Shown here: one piece after another, positions 18,930-27,969 of the stretch
Layout: each line of letters starts with the position of its first letter
Position numbering within the stretch: position 1 is the first letter of the stretch
Assembly: GCF_000931935.2 (NCBI RefSeq)
Contig: NZ_AZAC01000011.1
Span: 62,001-126,000 of the forward strand
DNA: 64,000 nucleotides
Source of the DNA: Dethiosulfatarculus sandiegensis
Lineage (GTDB): Bacteria; Desulfobacterota; Desulfarculia; Desulfarculales; Desulfarculaceae
Reading direction: 5' to 3'
Notes under the pieces: model-generated
Databases searched by the model: none
Seen by the model: only the letters and a program-made list of their open reading frames with translations
Told to the model about the DNA's origin: nothing
Made by a program: the position numbers and the translations under genes

Positions 18930-19096
18930 TAGTGGAGTCGGTGCCCTCTGGGCTTAATAGGGAAGACGGTGAAATTCCGTCACGGTCCCGCCGCTGTAAC
19001 CGGGGACAAAATCCGCAATTAAAGTCACTCTTTCCTTTCAGGGAAAGGGGAAGACGCGGAAAGTAGGCTGAACCGGAAGTCAGAAGACCTGCCCAC
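18930..19096 (+). ncRNA. Cobalamin (B12) riboswitch with no downstream gene
   Basis: The conserved core of the cobalamin class is present in order: GGTGCC at 18940-18945, TTAATAGGGAA, ACGGTGAAATTCCGT, the nearly invariant GGTCCCGCCGCTGTAA, and the B12 box GTCAGAAGACCTGCC near 19079-19093. In other bacteria this RNA binds adenosyl- or hydroxocobalamin and shuts off B12 transport or synthesis genes. Here it is followed by two intrinsic terminators and then by no plus-strand gene: the next gene (DtxR-type) is on the other strand. Either the target gene was lost or the switch controls a short RNA. Confidence 0.92.
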
Positions 19097-19169
19097 CCAC
19101 AAACCTGAATAAACCGGCGAGGAACCGGAATCAGGATACTCTGGGGAGATGAAGAAAACAGGGTGCAAT

Positions 19170-19203
19170 CCCCCAGCCGGTTATGCGGGCTGGGGGTTTT
19201 TTA
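19170..19203 (+). terminator. Intrinsic terminator of the riboswitch
   Basis: CCCCCAGCC (19170-19178) pairs with GGCTGGGGG (19188-19196) and is followed by TTTTTT. It is the natural expression platform for the upstream riboswitch. The sequence between the aptamer and the hairpin (CCGGCGAGGAACCGG, CTGGGGAG) could form competing pairings. Confidence 0.85.
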
Positions 19204-19279
19204 TTGCCCTTGAAGCGCATACCGGGAACTCCTTCCCGTTTCCCTGATGTTAGGGCCGACACCAGGGATATCAGTTTTC

Positions 19280-19321
19280 GGGTCCTGGGGGTCCTTCCCT
19301 TCCTCCAGGACCCATTTTTTT
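19280..19321 (+). terminator. Second intrinsic terminator downstream of the riboswitch
   Basis: GGGTCCTGG (19280-19288) pairs with CCAGGACCC (19305-19313), followed by ATTTTTTT. Any read-through past the first terminator would end here after about 120 nt, without passing a credible gene. Confidence 0.75.
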
Positions 19322-19530
19322 GCCTGGTTTCAACGGCAGTTCGGGTTGCGTCCCCGCCCCTTTTATTTTGAGACGTAAGATTTTGCCGGTGTATTTAAAT
19401 TGCTCGCTTGACTTGCTTGCAATTTGGCGGGTTTTGTGCGTCAAAAAACAGCCCAGATACAGCATAACTATTTAAATTAATTATGTAATACTTACATTAA
19501 GCGTGTAGCGGCCTTGACTTCACAAAAAAC

Positions 19531-19670
19531 AAGCATCTGCATTGGCAGATGCTTGGAACGGATCAACCAACTTAGCCGGTTCGTGATTGCAGAAAAGTTG
19601 GTTAAGGATCTTAAAAATGTGCGGTACGTTCAGATTAAGGGCCGGCAAAGCCCAGACAGGCTTTGCCGGC
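19531..19670. ncRNA. Cluster of three hairpins, candidate structured RNA
   Basis: Three inverted repeats lie within 140 bp. AAGCATCTGC/GCAGATGCTT (19531-19540, 19545-19554) is perfect with a 4-base loop. AACCAACTT/AAGTTGGTT (19565-19573, 19595-19603) is perfect. GCCGGCAAAGCC/GGCTTTGCCGGC (19641-19652, 19659-19670) is perfect with a 6-base loop. No protein is encoded. The last hairpin could terminate the DtxR-type gene transcribed from the other side. The strand is uncertain and no known RNA family was recognised. Confidence 0.4.
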
Positions 19671-19829
19671 TAAAAGGCTTCTTATTTTATTGAAAGTGAT
19701 AATTACGCAAGTCTTTTCCCAAAGCGTACCACCAATACGGCTGTTCCGCCTCTGGCTCAAAATGAAACCACAGTGGGCCATTAACTTTCCAGTTTCAGCC
19801 AAACTGGTATTAAAACCAGACAACAACTC

Positions 19830-20357
19830 TCAACCGGAGCAACCTGCCAGGCCCTTGTGTTGTTTGGATCTAAGCTTCTCCAGGCACTCCCCGCAACGGC
19901 TCTCCTGAACCCTGCCTTTGCAATAACTGCGGAATGACTCCAGCCAATCCTCACCAGTGCGCGGACACCTGCGCATGAAACTTAAAAAGTAGACCATGCG
20001 GTCCATTGCCTGGGAATCAATGGCATGCTCCACCCTACAGGCATTGGCGTCGGCATGTTCCGACTCCAGCTGGAGGAAATCCTGAAAAAACTCCTTTAAC
20101 GTCTCATGCCTGCGGATAATTTCCTTGGCTATTTCCTTACCTTTTTCGGTAAGAGTTGTATAGCTGTAGGGCGTATAGTTGATAAGGTCCCTCTCGGCCA
20201 AGGTTTTTAGCGCTCCGGTCACAGATGCGCGGGAAACCCCCAGCCGGTCTGCGATATCCTTCGCTCTGGCCACCCTGCTCTCATCTTCCAGGCGTAGGAT
20301 AACCTCCAGGTAATCTTCCAAGCTGGCGGACAGGCCTTCTTTATGATTAGAATCCAT
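19830..20357 (-). CDS. DtxR/MntR-family metal-dependent transcriptional regulator
   Basis: A 175-residue protein with a winged helix (ASLEDYLEVILRLEDE, ARAKDIADRLGVSRASVTGAL, wing YSYTTLTEKGKEIA), then the metal-binding and dimerisation helices (RRHETLKEFFQDFL, DANACRVEHAIDSQAMDRMV) characteristic of DtxR/MntR. The C-terminal part is cysteine-rich (CPRTGEDWLESFRSYC and later CGEC), as seen in related regulators of anaerobes. It probably represses iron or manganese uptake genes, but none lies next to it here. AAGGGAAG lies close upstream of the ATG. Confidence 0.85.
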   Translation of the reverse strand: MDSNHKEGLSASLEDYLEVILRLEDESRVARAKDIADRLGVSRASVTGALKTLAERDLINYTPYSYTTLTEKGKEIAKEIIRRHETLKEFFQDFLQLESEHADANACRVEHAIDSQAMDRMVYFLSFMRRCPRTGEDWLESFRSYCKGRVQESRCGECLEKLRSKQHKGLAGCSG

Positions 20358-20982
20358 CTCTATATTCTTCCCTTGTAAAGGTTCACTGTTATTATGTCGG
20401 TTCCAGCTCTGCCTGGCAAGAAACTTTTTTCATTTCTTAAACTATATTTAAACTATTCTATTTTGATTTGGCGCCCAAGCAATATAGTCAGCATCAACGA
20501 TTGTCAATCCTCCTTTGATATGTTCTGTATCCAACTAGTTAACCTACCAAAAATAATATATTTTCTCCTTACGCCACTAACCCGGAAATTTGAACCCTCT
20601 TTAAAAAAATCACTTTTAAAAAAACATAACGCTGCACTCCACATCAGTGAAAAATGATACTAAAATTTAAGCATTACAGTAATTCTGAAATTAAATTAGG
20701 ATTTTTGAAAAAATTTTAAACCTATATTTATTTTCAGTTAATCGCTGATATCAGCAAGGCCAAGTAGAAAAAAATTCCTGACATCACACACAAAAAATAA
20801 GCTGGTTCAATTCGAAAAACTTAATTAAAATAAATAGTTATCTTATAGATTAAGATAATTTACGAAACACATTAATGTTACACTTAATATGACTTTAAAA
20901 ATGCTTTAGGTTTTGAAAAACGGTCAAAAGACTTTATTACCGTCTCAAAAGCATTGATTGCAATCAAAACCGGCCCGGAAAA
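20358..20982. other. AT-rich gene-free stretch
   Basis: About 625 bp of markedly AT-rich DNA between two minus-strand genes. The one open frame of any length (20394-20657, plus) runs through AT-rich sequence, has no ribosome binding site and gives an unlikely peptide. The promoter of the DtxR-type gene is expected near 20400. Nothing else recognised. Confidence 0.5.
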
Positions 20983-21627
20983 TCAGTCCCAAATGGGAGA
21001 GGATGATTCATCTATAAAACGGAACAAGAGGTTGCAGATCTGATCCCGGGCCATATCCAGGCTCAGCAGGCTTGTATTCAGCACCATATGGTAGTGAGAA
21101 GGGTCATCCGGGTTTGTATGGCCAAAGTTGGTCATAAAACGGGCCCGTTTTTTCTCATGCCGGGTGACCATGCGCTCGGCTTTACCCGGATCCATTTGGT
21201 AATGGTCAACTAAAAACTGGATACGGTCTTTGCGCTCCGCCACCAGGAGCACCGACAATACGTTCGGGTTGTCCTTCAGTATGAATTGGCTGCCCCTGCC
21301 CACAAAGACCACGTTATCCTCTTCGGCAATCCTCTTTATAACCTTTTGCAAAAACGCAACGTATTTCTTTTCATCGAAATCTTCGGCAGAACCGCTTACA
21401 TGGCGTTCAATAAAATCAGAGGAAACCAGGTTGGATAAAAAACGCATAAGGTAGCCGCCGGCTTCTTTTTCAACTCCCTCCACCCATTCGAGCGAAACTT
21501 TTGCCTCTTCAGCCACCTTCCGCAGTATGCCGGAATCTACAAATTGATACTTCATGCGCCTGGCCACCATCAATCCAATTGTCTTCCCCCCGGCTCCAAA
21601 TTGACGCGATATACTGAGTACTGCCAT
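20983..21627 (-). CDS. Cytidylate kinase-like family protein
   Basis: A 214-residue P-loop protein of the cytidylate-kinase-like family common in Desulfobacterota and clostridia. The N-terminus AVLSISRQFGAGGKTIG is the family's P-loop, QFVDSGILRKVAEEA follows, and VVFVGRGSQFIL matches the conserved GRG segment. A KDRIQFLV/KAERMVTRHEKKRARF lid region and LNTSLLSLDMARDQI complete it. True cytidylate kinase (Cmk) is a different branch, and the substrate of this family is not established. GAGGTGAG precedes the ATG. It stands alone between two AT-rich gene-free regions. Confidence 0.85.
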   Translation of the reverse strand: MAVLSISRQFGAGGKTIGLMVARRMKYQFVDSGILRKVAEEAKVSLEWVEGVEKEAGGYLMRFLSNLVSSDFIERHVSGSAEDFDEKKYVAFLQKVIKRIAEEDNVVFVGRGSQFILKDNPNVLSVLLVAERKDRIQFLVDHYQMDPGKAERMVTRHEKKRARFMTNFGHTNPDDPSHYHMVLNTSLLSLDMARDQICNLLFRFIDESSSPIWD

Positions 21628-21859
21628 ATCTCACCTCGCCTTGTTGAATTTCGGCAAATTAACGGCTTTAAAGCACTCGATATGGAAAAGCCCCTTTATA
21701 CACTTCACAGGGATCAACCTGAAAACACCAGATTTTCGTCAAACGCATCCATGAAGAAGAGACTTACAATTTGTCGTAAAGGGACGAGTCACACTCCCCG
21801 AAAACCATAAGCGCCATATATCAGACAATCAGCAGCATCTTTTTTAACAGGCGGAGTTC

Positions 21860-22010
21860 AGAAGGCCGGCAAAGGTGTATAGCACCCCTTTGTTTACCAG
21901 CCCACATAGCCGGAAAATCCGGTAGGGCCCTTTATCGAAACTCCTTTCCCGGAAAGGCTTCTTTCAGCTGAAGCCCGTTCCGGCCGGCTCCGATCGAATC
22001 GGCCTAGTTT
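21860..22010. ncRNA. GC-rich multi-hairpin island, candidate non-coding RNA
   Basis: In otherwise AT-rich DNA, about 150 bp are GC-rich and fold readily. CCGGA-AAA-TCCGG lies at 21910-21922. GGCTTC/GAAGCC is at 21956-21961 and 21970-21975. GGCCG/CGGCC is at 21982-21986 and 22000-22004, enclosing CCGAT/ATCGG. AAAGGTG also pairs with CACCCCTTT near 21871-21891. No open frame coincides. GC islands of this kind in AT-rich DNA often mark structured RNAs, but no family was recognised and the strand is unknown. Confidence 0.35.
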
Positions 22011-23682
22011 CCTACTTAAATAATATATAAATCACTCAAGAGAAGGCAAATCGGTTTTATGCTATATGGTCGCTATAAACATTTTTCTGCCCTCGCAGAG
22101 CCTCACGCACGATTTTTCTCAAAACACATTAGCTACATGTTTCACTATTTGACATTTTTAGGAATCCCCCTGGAAATACAATGACATATAAAAAGGCATA
22201 CGCCTTTTGCAAATTTCAGGGCAACCCAGGTGATCACATATGCAGATTTGCGGCGGTGATTAAGGCCAGATTAAGCAACAGCCAGCATCCACCTTGAATA
22301 GTTAATCTTTAACTTAGGAATTATTCCAACATAAACATTTTGAGATAGATCACCCAAGCCCTGCTTTTAAATTAGATAAGCATCAAAGCAATACATCAGT
22401 AATACAATTTATTTAAAACGATGCTAAAAGCGAGATAAATCGCATTTCAATTTCCATCCACCCCTTGCATTTTTACTTAAGCGGTTAATCAATAAAGACT
22501 ATCCGGCATTTTCATCGTCCCGGCGGAGAATCCTGATTACCGGGTTGGCATGAACCTAATTGCGCCACCTGTTGTGGAATTAACGTCCAGACTCAAAAAA
22601 ACATCCCTCAGCAGGATCCGGCCAAGTCACCCGTCAGGTATCTTTCCAAAAAAAACAAATAATAACAAAGAGTTAATATGGAATTTGCTTCATGATATCT
22701 CAACTGAAATAAAGCTGGGGGGCAGGATCACTGTAGAGGAACAGCTTTCATGCACCTTTGGTTTAGGCCGATTTTTAGAAAAGGACACAAAATTTTAACC
22801 AATTTCATCGAAACAAAACCATCATACGGCTCAGTTTCCCACCAAATGGTTGCCTTACACCTCAAAAAATACCTAGCGGTATGATTACGGCAATACTGTT
22901 TCCATCCTAAACCTGCCACCGGTCAGCTCCTTTACCAGGGGCTTAAATTGAAAGAGGTCTCAAGAATCCGGACTTTATTTTTTTCCTTAGAGCTAATTTC
23001 CCTTATTTGCATACCAAACGGTCGCCTGGATACATACCCTTCTTAATAGGTGTTATATACAACTAATTAATTTACTTTGTTTTTTTAAAATCATAACTTT
23101 TCTATGCAACCGGCACGACTGTTGCTTTACTTGCTGTTCTAGAAAACAAACGACTCCAATAGAAAATTTACGCGGCAATTTTCATCCGGGAAAACTCAGG
23201 ATAGTCAAAATGAAATAATATCCTTAAAAAAATATTTATTATTAAAAATTAGTATGTTGACTATCATTAACCAAAATAAATAACTACAAAAATACTTACC
23301 AGTGAATATTTTTCAGTTATTTGAGTCTTGGATAACATGGCCGAATTCAACCCACAACATGTCAATGCTCTACATAATAAAGCCCCATAAACACTCTTTC
23401 GGAGGATTGTTTTACTTAATTATACAGGCTCCCAATATACCTTTTTAAAAAAACCACTAGGAATGATCTGGATTGACACAGATATGCGGCGAATGATAAA
23501 AAGGTCTGTCTTCAAAGGCAGAATGCTTCTATGCCTTTTGTTGACAAAGTCAAGCTTTATTTAAAAACAATATTTTGAAAAATATATTATTGACAAAGGC
23601 AAGTTATTTTTCTTTTATAACTTATGCCCTGCAAAAAATTTCACCATGAATAGCATTCATATAAGAGTGCTGCCCGGTAGGA

Positions 23683-23734
23683 GTTTAAGCCCGGTGTATT
23701 TTCACATAGCCTGTCCAACAAAGGCTACTTAAAC
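23683..23734 (+). promoter_or_regulatory. Structured element in the long leader of the liv operon
   Basis: GTTTAAG (23683-23689) pairs with CTTAAAC (23728-23734). Immediately inside, TAGCCT (23707-23712) pairs with AGGCTA (23722-23727) around a 9-base loop, so the two 3' strands are contiguous. The element lies about 260-310 nt before the livJ start, inside a leader of roughly 350 nt if the promoter is near 23600. It is possibly a cis-regulatory RNA. No known riboswitch consensus was recognised. Confidence 0.35.
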
Positions 23735-23996
23735 GGGTTTGGCGCTTATGTTGAACCGTATCGACGGGAAAAGTCATAAAACTTTAGAAAGTTAGAGAAT
23801 ACGAAGCCTTGCCGGATATGGATCGATATCTGAACAGGGCTTGGAACACCAAACAAATTAGTTCACCAATCAGTCGGGAAATGGCCACCCTATGAACAAG
23901 GCGATTAAGGTGGACGACTGTTAATAAACTGGTTTTTTGGCCTGACTTTTAAGGCAAGGCGAATAACCACACCCAAAACTCAAGGGAGGATCGTCA

Positions 23997-25148
23997 ATGA
24001 ACGGCAGAAAAATAGTGACCTTTTTGGGAGTTGTGCTTTTTGGGCTGGCCCTGGCTATAGGCCAGGCGGGACCCGCCCAGGCCGCTGATACCATTAAAAT
24101 TGGTGTGGGCGCTCCCTTGACCGGTGACGCAGCCGCCTACGGCGACAACATTAAAGAGGGCGTGGGCCTTAAGGTAGCTGAAATCAATGCCGCCGGCGGT
24201 ATTAACGGCAAAAAAGTAGAGCTGGTCTTTGGAGACGACCTTTGTGCTCCCAAAGAGGCTGGCACCGTGGGCACCAAATTCGCCAATGACAAAGAAATTG
24301 TCGCCGTAATCGGGCACGTATGCTCCTCTGCCACCCTGGCGGCCATGCCCATCTATATTCGCAAGGGCCTGCCCTGCATCTCAGCCACCTCCACCAACGC
24401 CACTATTGGCAAGGTCAGTAAAGGCTGGTTCTTCCGCAATTGCTACACCGATGACTACCAGAGTGAATTTTTGGCCAACTATGCCCAGAAAATGCTGGGA
24501 CTCAAAAAAATAGGCATTTTCTACGAGCAAAACGACTATGCCATCGGCTTGAAAGATGCCTTTCTCAAGGCGGCCAAGGGCTTGGGCCTGAAGGTTGTGG
24601 GCGCCGAAGCCTATACCAAGACCATGACCGACTTCGGCCCCCAGATCACCAAAATCAAGGCCGCCAAACCCGATGGCGTCTTTATCTCCGGTTATTACCA
24701 GCAAGGCGCCCTGATCGCGCGTCAGGCAGAAAAGGCGGGCCTTAAAGCCGTCATCTTTGGTGGCGATGGTCTGGACAATGCGGACTACATCAAACTGGCC
24801 GGTCCTTCGGCCAACGGCTCCTACCTTTCCGTCCCCTTCCTGGCCGAAGCTTCCGGACCCGCCGGGCAGAAATTCGTGGCCGAGTTTAAAAAGAGCGCCA
24901 AACGCGACCCGGACTGGATGAGCGCCAACGCCTATGACTGCATGGCGATTCTGGCCGAGGTTATTGCCAAGGTCGGACCGGACCGCAAAAAGATCAGAGA
25001 CGGCCTTGCCGCTTACAACTCCCCGGAAAAGGCCTTTAAGGGCATCACCGGAAAAACTTACTTTAACGAGTTCGGCGATTGCAGGAAGCCCGCCTTTGTC
25101 AAGACAGTCAAGGACGGGAAATTCGCACCCGCCAAGCAAATGCAGTAG
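23997..25148 (+). CDS. livJ: Branched-chain amino-acid ABC transporter, periplasmic binding protein
   Basis: A 383-residue protein with a signal peptide (residues 1 to about 29, ending QAGPAQA before ADTIKIG). The mature part is a Leu/Ile/Val-binding fold: IKIGVGAPLTGDAAAYG, KVELVFGDDLCAPKEA, VIGHVCSSATLAAMPI (ligand-contacting loop), NDYAIGLKDAFLKAAK. It captures branched-chain amino acids, or related compounds such as amides or aromatic acids, in the periplasm. AGGGAGG lies before the ATG. It is the first gene of a complete livJHMGF operon. A strong hairpin separates it from livH, which may give more binding protein than membrane parts. Confidence 0.92.
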   Translation: MNGRKIVTFLGVVLFGLALAIGQAGPAQAADTIKIGVGAPLTGDAAAYGDNIKEGVGLKVAEINAAGGINGKKVELVFGDDLCAPKEAGTVGTKFANDKEIVAVIGHVCSSATLAAMPIYIRKGLPCISATSTNATIGKVSKGWFFRNCYTDDYQSEFLANYAQKMLGLKKIGIFYEQNDYAIGLKDAFLKAAKGLGLKVVGAEAYTKTMTDFGPQITKIKAAKPDGVFISGYYQQGALIARQAEKAGLKAVIFGGDGLDNADYIKLAGPSANGSYLSVPFLAEASGPAGQKFVAEFKKSAKRDPDWMSANAYDCMAILAEVIAKVGPDRKKIRDGLAAYNSPEKAFKGITGKTYFNEFGDCRKPAFVKTVKDGKFAPAKQMQ

Positions 25149-25175
25149 GGAGACTTAAAAGACAATGTTCCCACC

Positions 25176-25205
25176 GGGCGGCAAAAGCGAATGCTTTTGC
25201 CGCCC
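25176..25205 (+). terminator. Strong hairpin between livJ and livH (partial terminator or mRNA stabiliser)
   Basis: GGGCGGCAAAAGC (25176-25188) and GCTTTTGCCGCCC (25193-25205) form a perfect 13-bp stem with loop GAAT. No T-run follows, so it more likely protects the livJ 3' end than stops transcription. Confidence 0.6.
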
Positions 25206-25240
25206 CCTCGTCCAAATACGCAATCTGAACAGGTGCAACC

Positions 25241-26137
25241 TTGTTTCTTGAACTATTATTCAACGGAATAACCTTGGGCGGAATCTATGCGTTGATCGCA
25301 GTAGGCTACACCATGGTCTACGGCGTGATCCAGCTGATCAACTTTGCCCACGGTGAGGTTTACATGCTCGGCGCTTTCTTTGCGCTGACCTTTATCACAG
25401 CACTAGGCATGCCCTTTTACGCCGCCTTTGCCCTGGCCATGATCTGCGGGGCGCTCTGCGGCATGGCGCTCGATGTAATCGCCTACCGTCCCTTGCGTAA
25501 TTCGCCGAGGCTGGCGGCGCTTATCACCGCTATCGGCATGTCCATCTTCCTGCAGAACCTGGCCATGATCATCTGGGGCTCCAGGCCCCTGCCCTTTCCC
25601 CAGCTCGCCTTACCGGAATACATGAACCAAACGGCTTTTCATGTGGGAGGCGTGAACCTGACCTGGTTGCAGATCTTCATATTTACCTGCGCAGTGGTCT
25701 TTATGGCCGGGCTTAATTTTATTATCCATAAAACTGATGTTGGCCGCGCCATGCGGGCCATCTCCCAGAATAAAACCATGGCTGCGTTGGTGGGTGTCAA
25801 TGTCAACCGGGTGATAACGATCACCTTTGCCCTGGCGGGCAGTCTCGGCGCCGCAGCGGGCATTTTAGTGGGGGCCTACTACAACTCCCTTTTTCCGACC
25901 ATGGGATACGTGGCCGGGGTCAAGGCCTTTGCCGCTGCGGTTTTGGGAGGGATCGGCTCTGTGCCCGGCGCCATGCTGGGAGGACTGATCCTGGGCATTG
26001 CCGAGGCCTTTGGGGCCGGTTACTTAAGCTCGCTTTATCGTGACGGCATCTCCTATGCGGTGATGATAGGGGTGATCATCTTTGTCCCGGCCGGTCTGTT
26101 CGGCAAACTGAGCCGCGAAAGTAAAAAGAGTCTGTAA
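25241..26137 (+). CDS. livH: Branched-chain amino-acid ABC transporter permease LivH
   Basis: A 298-residue permease with about eight hydrophobic segments. Its N-terminus FNGITLGGIYALIAVGYTMV and YGVIQLINFAHGEVYMLGAF are family hallmarks. VGRAMRAISQNKTMAALVGV is the ATPase-coupling loop, and AFAAAVLGGIGSVPGAMLGG the conserved C-terminal segment. The start is a TTG at 25241 with AGGTG a few bases upstream, and the protein begins exactly at the conserved position. livM follows after 2 bp. Confidence 0.92.
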   Translation: MFLELLFNGITLGGIYALIAVGYTMVYGVIQLINFAHGEVYMLGAFFALTFITALGMPFYAAFALAMICGALCGMALDVIAYRPLRNSPRLAALITAIGMSIFLQNLAMIIWGSRPLPFPQLALPEYMNQTAFHVGGVNLTWLQIFIFTCAVVFMAGLNFIIHKTDVGRAMRAISQNKTMAALVGVNVNRVITITFALAGSLGAAAGILVGAYYNSLFPTMGYVAGVKAFAAAVLGGIGSVPGAMLGGLILGIAEAFGAGYLSSLYRDGISYAVMIGVIIFVPAGLFGKLSRESKKSL

Positions 26138-26139
26138 CC

Positions 26140-27189
26140 ATGAATGCATCAAACCCTACCAAAAAAAATACAGATATAATATTGAAGCTGGGCATCCTAT
26201 TCCTGGCCGTCATATTACCCTTTGCTCCTTTTGTCTCGGAATATATGCTCCATGTCTGCATATTGATATTGCTTTACATGATCCTGGCTTTGGGGCTGAA
26301 TGTCATCCCCGGATTCAACGGCCTTTTGGACCTGGGCTTTGTGGGCTTCTACGGCATAGGGGCCTATACCTCGGGTCTTCTCACCGTGCATTTCGGGCTT
26401 TCCTATTGGGTGATAATCCCACTGGCCGCCCTGAACGGGGCGTTATGGGGCGTGCTTTTGGGCGCCCCCACTTTAAGGCTCACGGGTGACTATTTCGCTA
26501 TTGTCACCTTTGGCTTTTCCGAATTGGTGGTGCTTTTCCTCACCAACGAGATCTGGCTGACCAGGGGCCCCCTGGGTTTGCCGGGCATTGAACCGGCTTC
26601 TATTGACCTTTCATGGCTGGGGCTGCCGGTTTTTTACCTGGAAGGAGATACGCCCGAAGTTTATTTCCTCATTTTGGGCATGGTCCTGGCCACGCTTTTC
26701 ATCATGCACCGAATAGAAACCTCACGGCTTGGGAGGGCCTGGTTCGCCATCCGCGACGACGAGCTGGCCGCAGTGAGCTGCGGCATCAACATCCTTAACT
26801 ACAAGGTCATTGCCTTTGCCATTTCCGCCGGGGTCGGCGCTGTGGGCGGAAGTTTCTATGCCCGCTGGGCCATGGTGCTCTCGCCTTCGGATTTTGTCTT
26901 CTGGGAGTCTTTTTTAGTGCTCTGCATGGTGGTCCTGGGCGGACTGGGCAATATCTGGGGCGTACTGGTGGGCGCTGCGGTGATGGTGGGCCTGGGTGAA
27001 CTTTTACGTGTAATTTTGCCTATGTTGGGCCTGCCCATGAACTCGCGCTTTTTGTTCTACGGCCTGATCATGGTCCTGATGATGCGGCTTAAGCCGGCGG
27101 GTCTGTTCCCCATACCGGCTGTGGCAGCCCAGATGCGGGCCGCCAAGGTACAACGCAGAAAACCGGCCACAAAGGCGGTGGAACAATGA
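26140..27189 (+). CDS. livM: Branched-chain amino-acid ABC transporter permease LivM
   Basis: A 349-residue permease with a hydrophobic N-terminus, the LivM motif LALGLNVIPGFNGLLDLGFV, GDYFAIVTFGFSEL, and the coupling loop GRAWFAIRDDELAAVSCGIN. It ends in a basic tail. It forms the membrane channel with LivH. Its stop overlaps the livG start by 4 bp. Confidence 0.92.
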   Translation: MNASNPTKKNTDIILKLGILFLAVILPFAPFVSEYMLHVCILILLYMILALGLNVIPGFNGLLDLGFVGFYGIGAYTSGLLTVHFGLSYWVIIPLAALNGALWGVLLGAPTLRLTGDYFAIVTFGFSELVVLFLTNEIWLTRGPLGLPGIEPASIDLSWLGLPVFYLEGDTPEVYFLILGMVLATLFIMHRIETSRLGRAWFAIRDDELAAVSCGINILNYKVIAFAISAGVGAVGGSFYARWAMVLSPSDFVFWESFLVLCMVVLGGLGNIWGVLVGAAVMVGLGELLRVILPMLGLPMNSRFLFYGLIMVLMMRLKPAGLFPIPAVAAQMRAAKVQRRKPATKAVEQ

Positions 27190-27968
27190 CGGCTCTCCTA
27201 AACGTTGATAATCTTAGTAAGAATTTTGGTGGAGTCAAAGCTCTGCAAGAGGTGAGCTTTGATATCAATCCTGGTGAAATCATCGGCCTCATTGGTCCCA
27301 ACGGCGCGGGCAAAACAACCCTGTTCAATTGCGTGGCCGGAGTGGACAAGCCTTCCGCCGGGACCATAAACTTTTGTTCCCCGGGTGAGGAGCCCAAGAG
27401 TATAGGCGGTAAAAAGCCGGAAAATGTAACCGCCCTGGGGATTGCCAGGACCTTCCAAAACATACGGCTTTTTGATGCGCTGACGGTTTTGGATAACGTA
27501 AAAATCGGGCGTCACTGCCGCACCACCTCCAATTTCCTGGGAGCGGTGCTTCATACCCAAAAACAGCAAAATGAAGAAACCTCGGTTTATGACTATGCCA
27601 AAAAGACCTTGGAATTTGTTGGTCTTGTAGGTCATGACCATGAAACGGCTTCATCGCTTTCCTATGGTGATCAAAGGCGGCTGGAGATAGCCAGAGCACT
27701 GGCCACAGGCCCCAAACTTCTGATGCTGGACGAACCGGCGGCCGGAATGAACCCCCAGGAATCGGCCTCCCTGATGAACCTTATCTTCAAGATCAGGGAT
27801 CAGGGCGTCACCATTTTACTGATCGAGCATGACATGAAGGTGGTCATGGGTGTGTGTGACCGGGTGGTGGTTATTAACTACGGCCAATGGCTGGCAGAAG
27901 GCGATCCCAGGGACGTGGCTAAAAACCCCAAGGTTATCGAGGCCTACCTGGGCGGCGGGACGGATTGA
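27186..27968 (+). CDS. livG: Branched-chain amino-acid ABC transporter ATPase LivG
   Basis: A 260-residue ATPase with Walker A GPNGAGKTT, signature LSYGDQRRLEIARAL, Walker B LLMLDEPAAGMN, and H-loop LLIEHDMKVVMGVCDRV. The C-terminal AEGDPRDVAKNPKVIEAYLG is typical of LivG. ATG overlaps the livM stop. livF begins 2 bp after its stop. Confidence 0.93.
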   Translation: MTALLNVDNLSKNFGGVKALQEVSFDINPGEIIGLIGPNGAGKTTLFNCVAGVDKPSAGTINFCSPGEEPKSIGGKKPENVTALGIARTFQNIRLFDALTVLDNVKIGRHCRTTSNFLGAVLHTQKQQNEETSVYDYAKKTLEFVGLVGHDHETASSLSYGDQRRLEIARALATGPKLLMLDEPAAGMNPQESASLMNLIFKIRDQGVTILLIEHDMKVVMGVCDRVVVINYGQWLAEGDPRDVAKNPKVIEAYLGGGTD

Positions 27969-27969
27969 G

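Larger units (their letters stand above)
21628..23996. other. 2.4-kb gene-free, largely AT-rich region
   Basis: This is the longest non-coding stretch of the window. Only short frames occur (for example 22550-22798 plus and 22728-22919 minus), with no ribosome binding sites and no protein-like composition. Within it are a GC-rich multi-hairpin island (21860-22010) and, near the end, a pair of near-identical 14-mers TTGACAAAGTCAAG and TTGACAAAGGCAAG (around 23543 and 23593), each beginning with a perfect -35 box. These are plausible tandem promoters for the branched-chain amino-acid transporter. A structured leader follows. The rest holds nothing I can name and may be decayed sequence. Confidence 0.6.

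Noticed and set aside
19183..19371. Open frame downstream of the riboswitch as the regulated gene
   Set aside because: It starts inside the terminator stem and spans both terminators; it is not protein-like.
20394..20657. Open frame in the AT-rich gap upstream of the DtxR gene
   Set aside because: Composition follows the AT-rich background, without start signals.
22550..22798. Short open frame in the 2.4-kb gap
   Set aside because: No ribosome binding site or domain; length is expected by chance.
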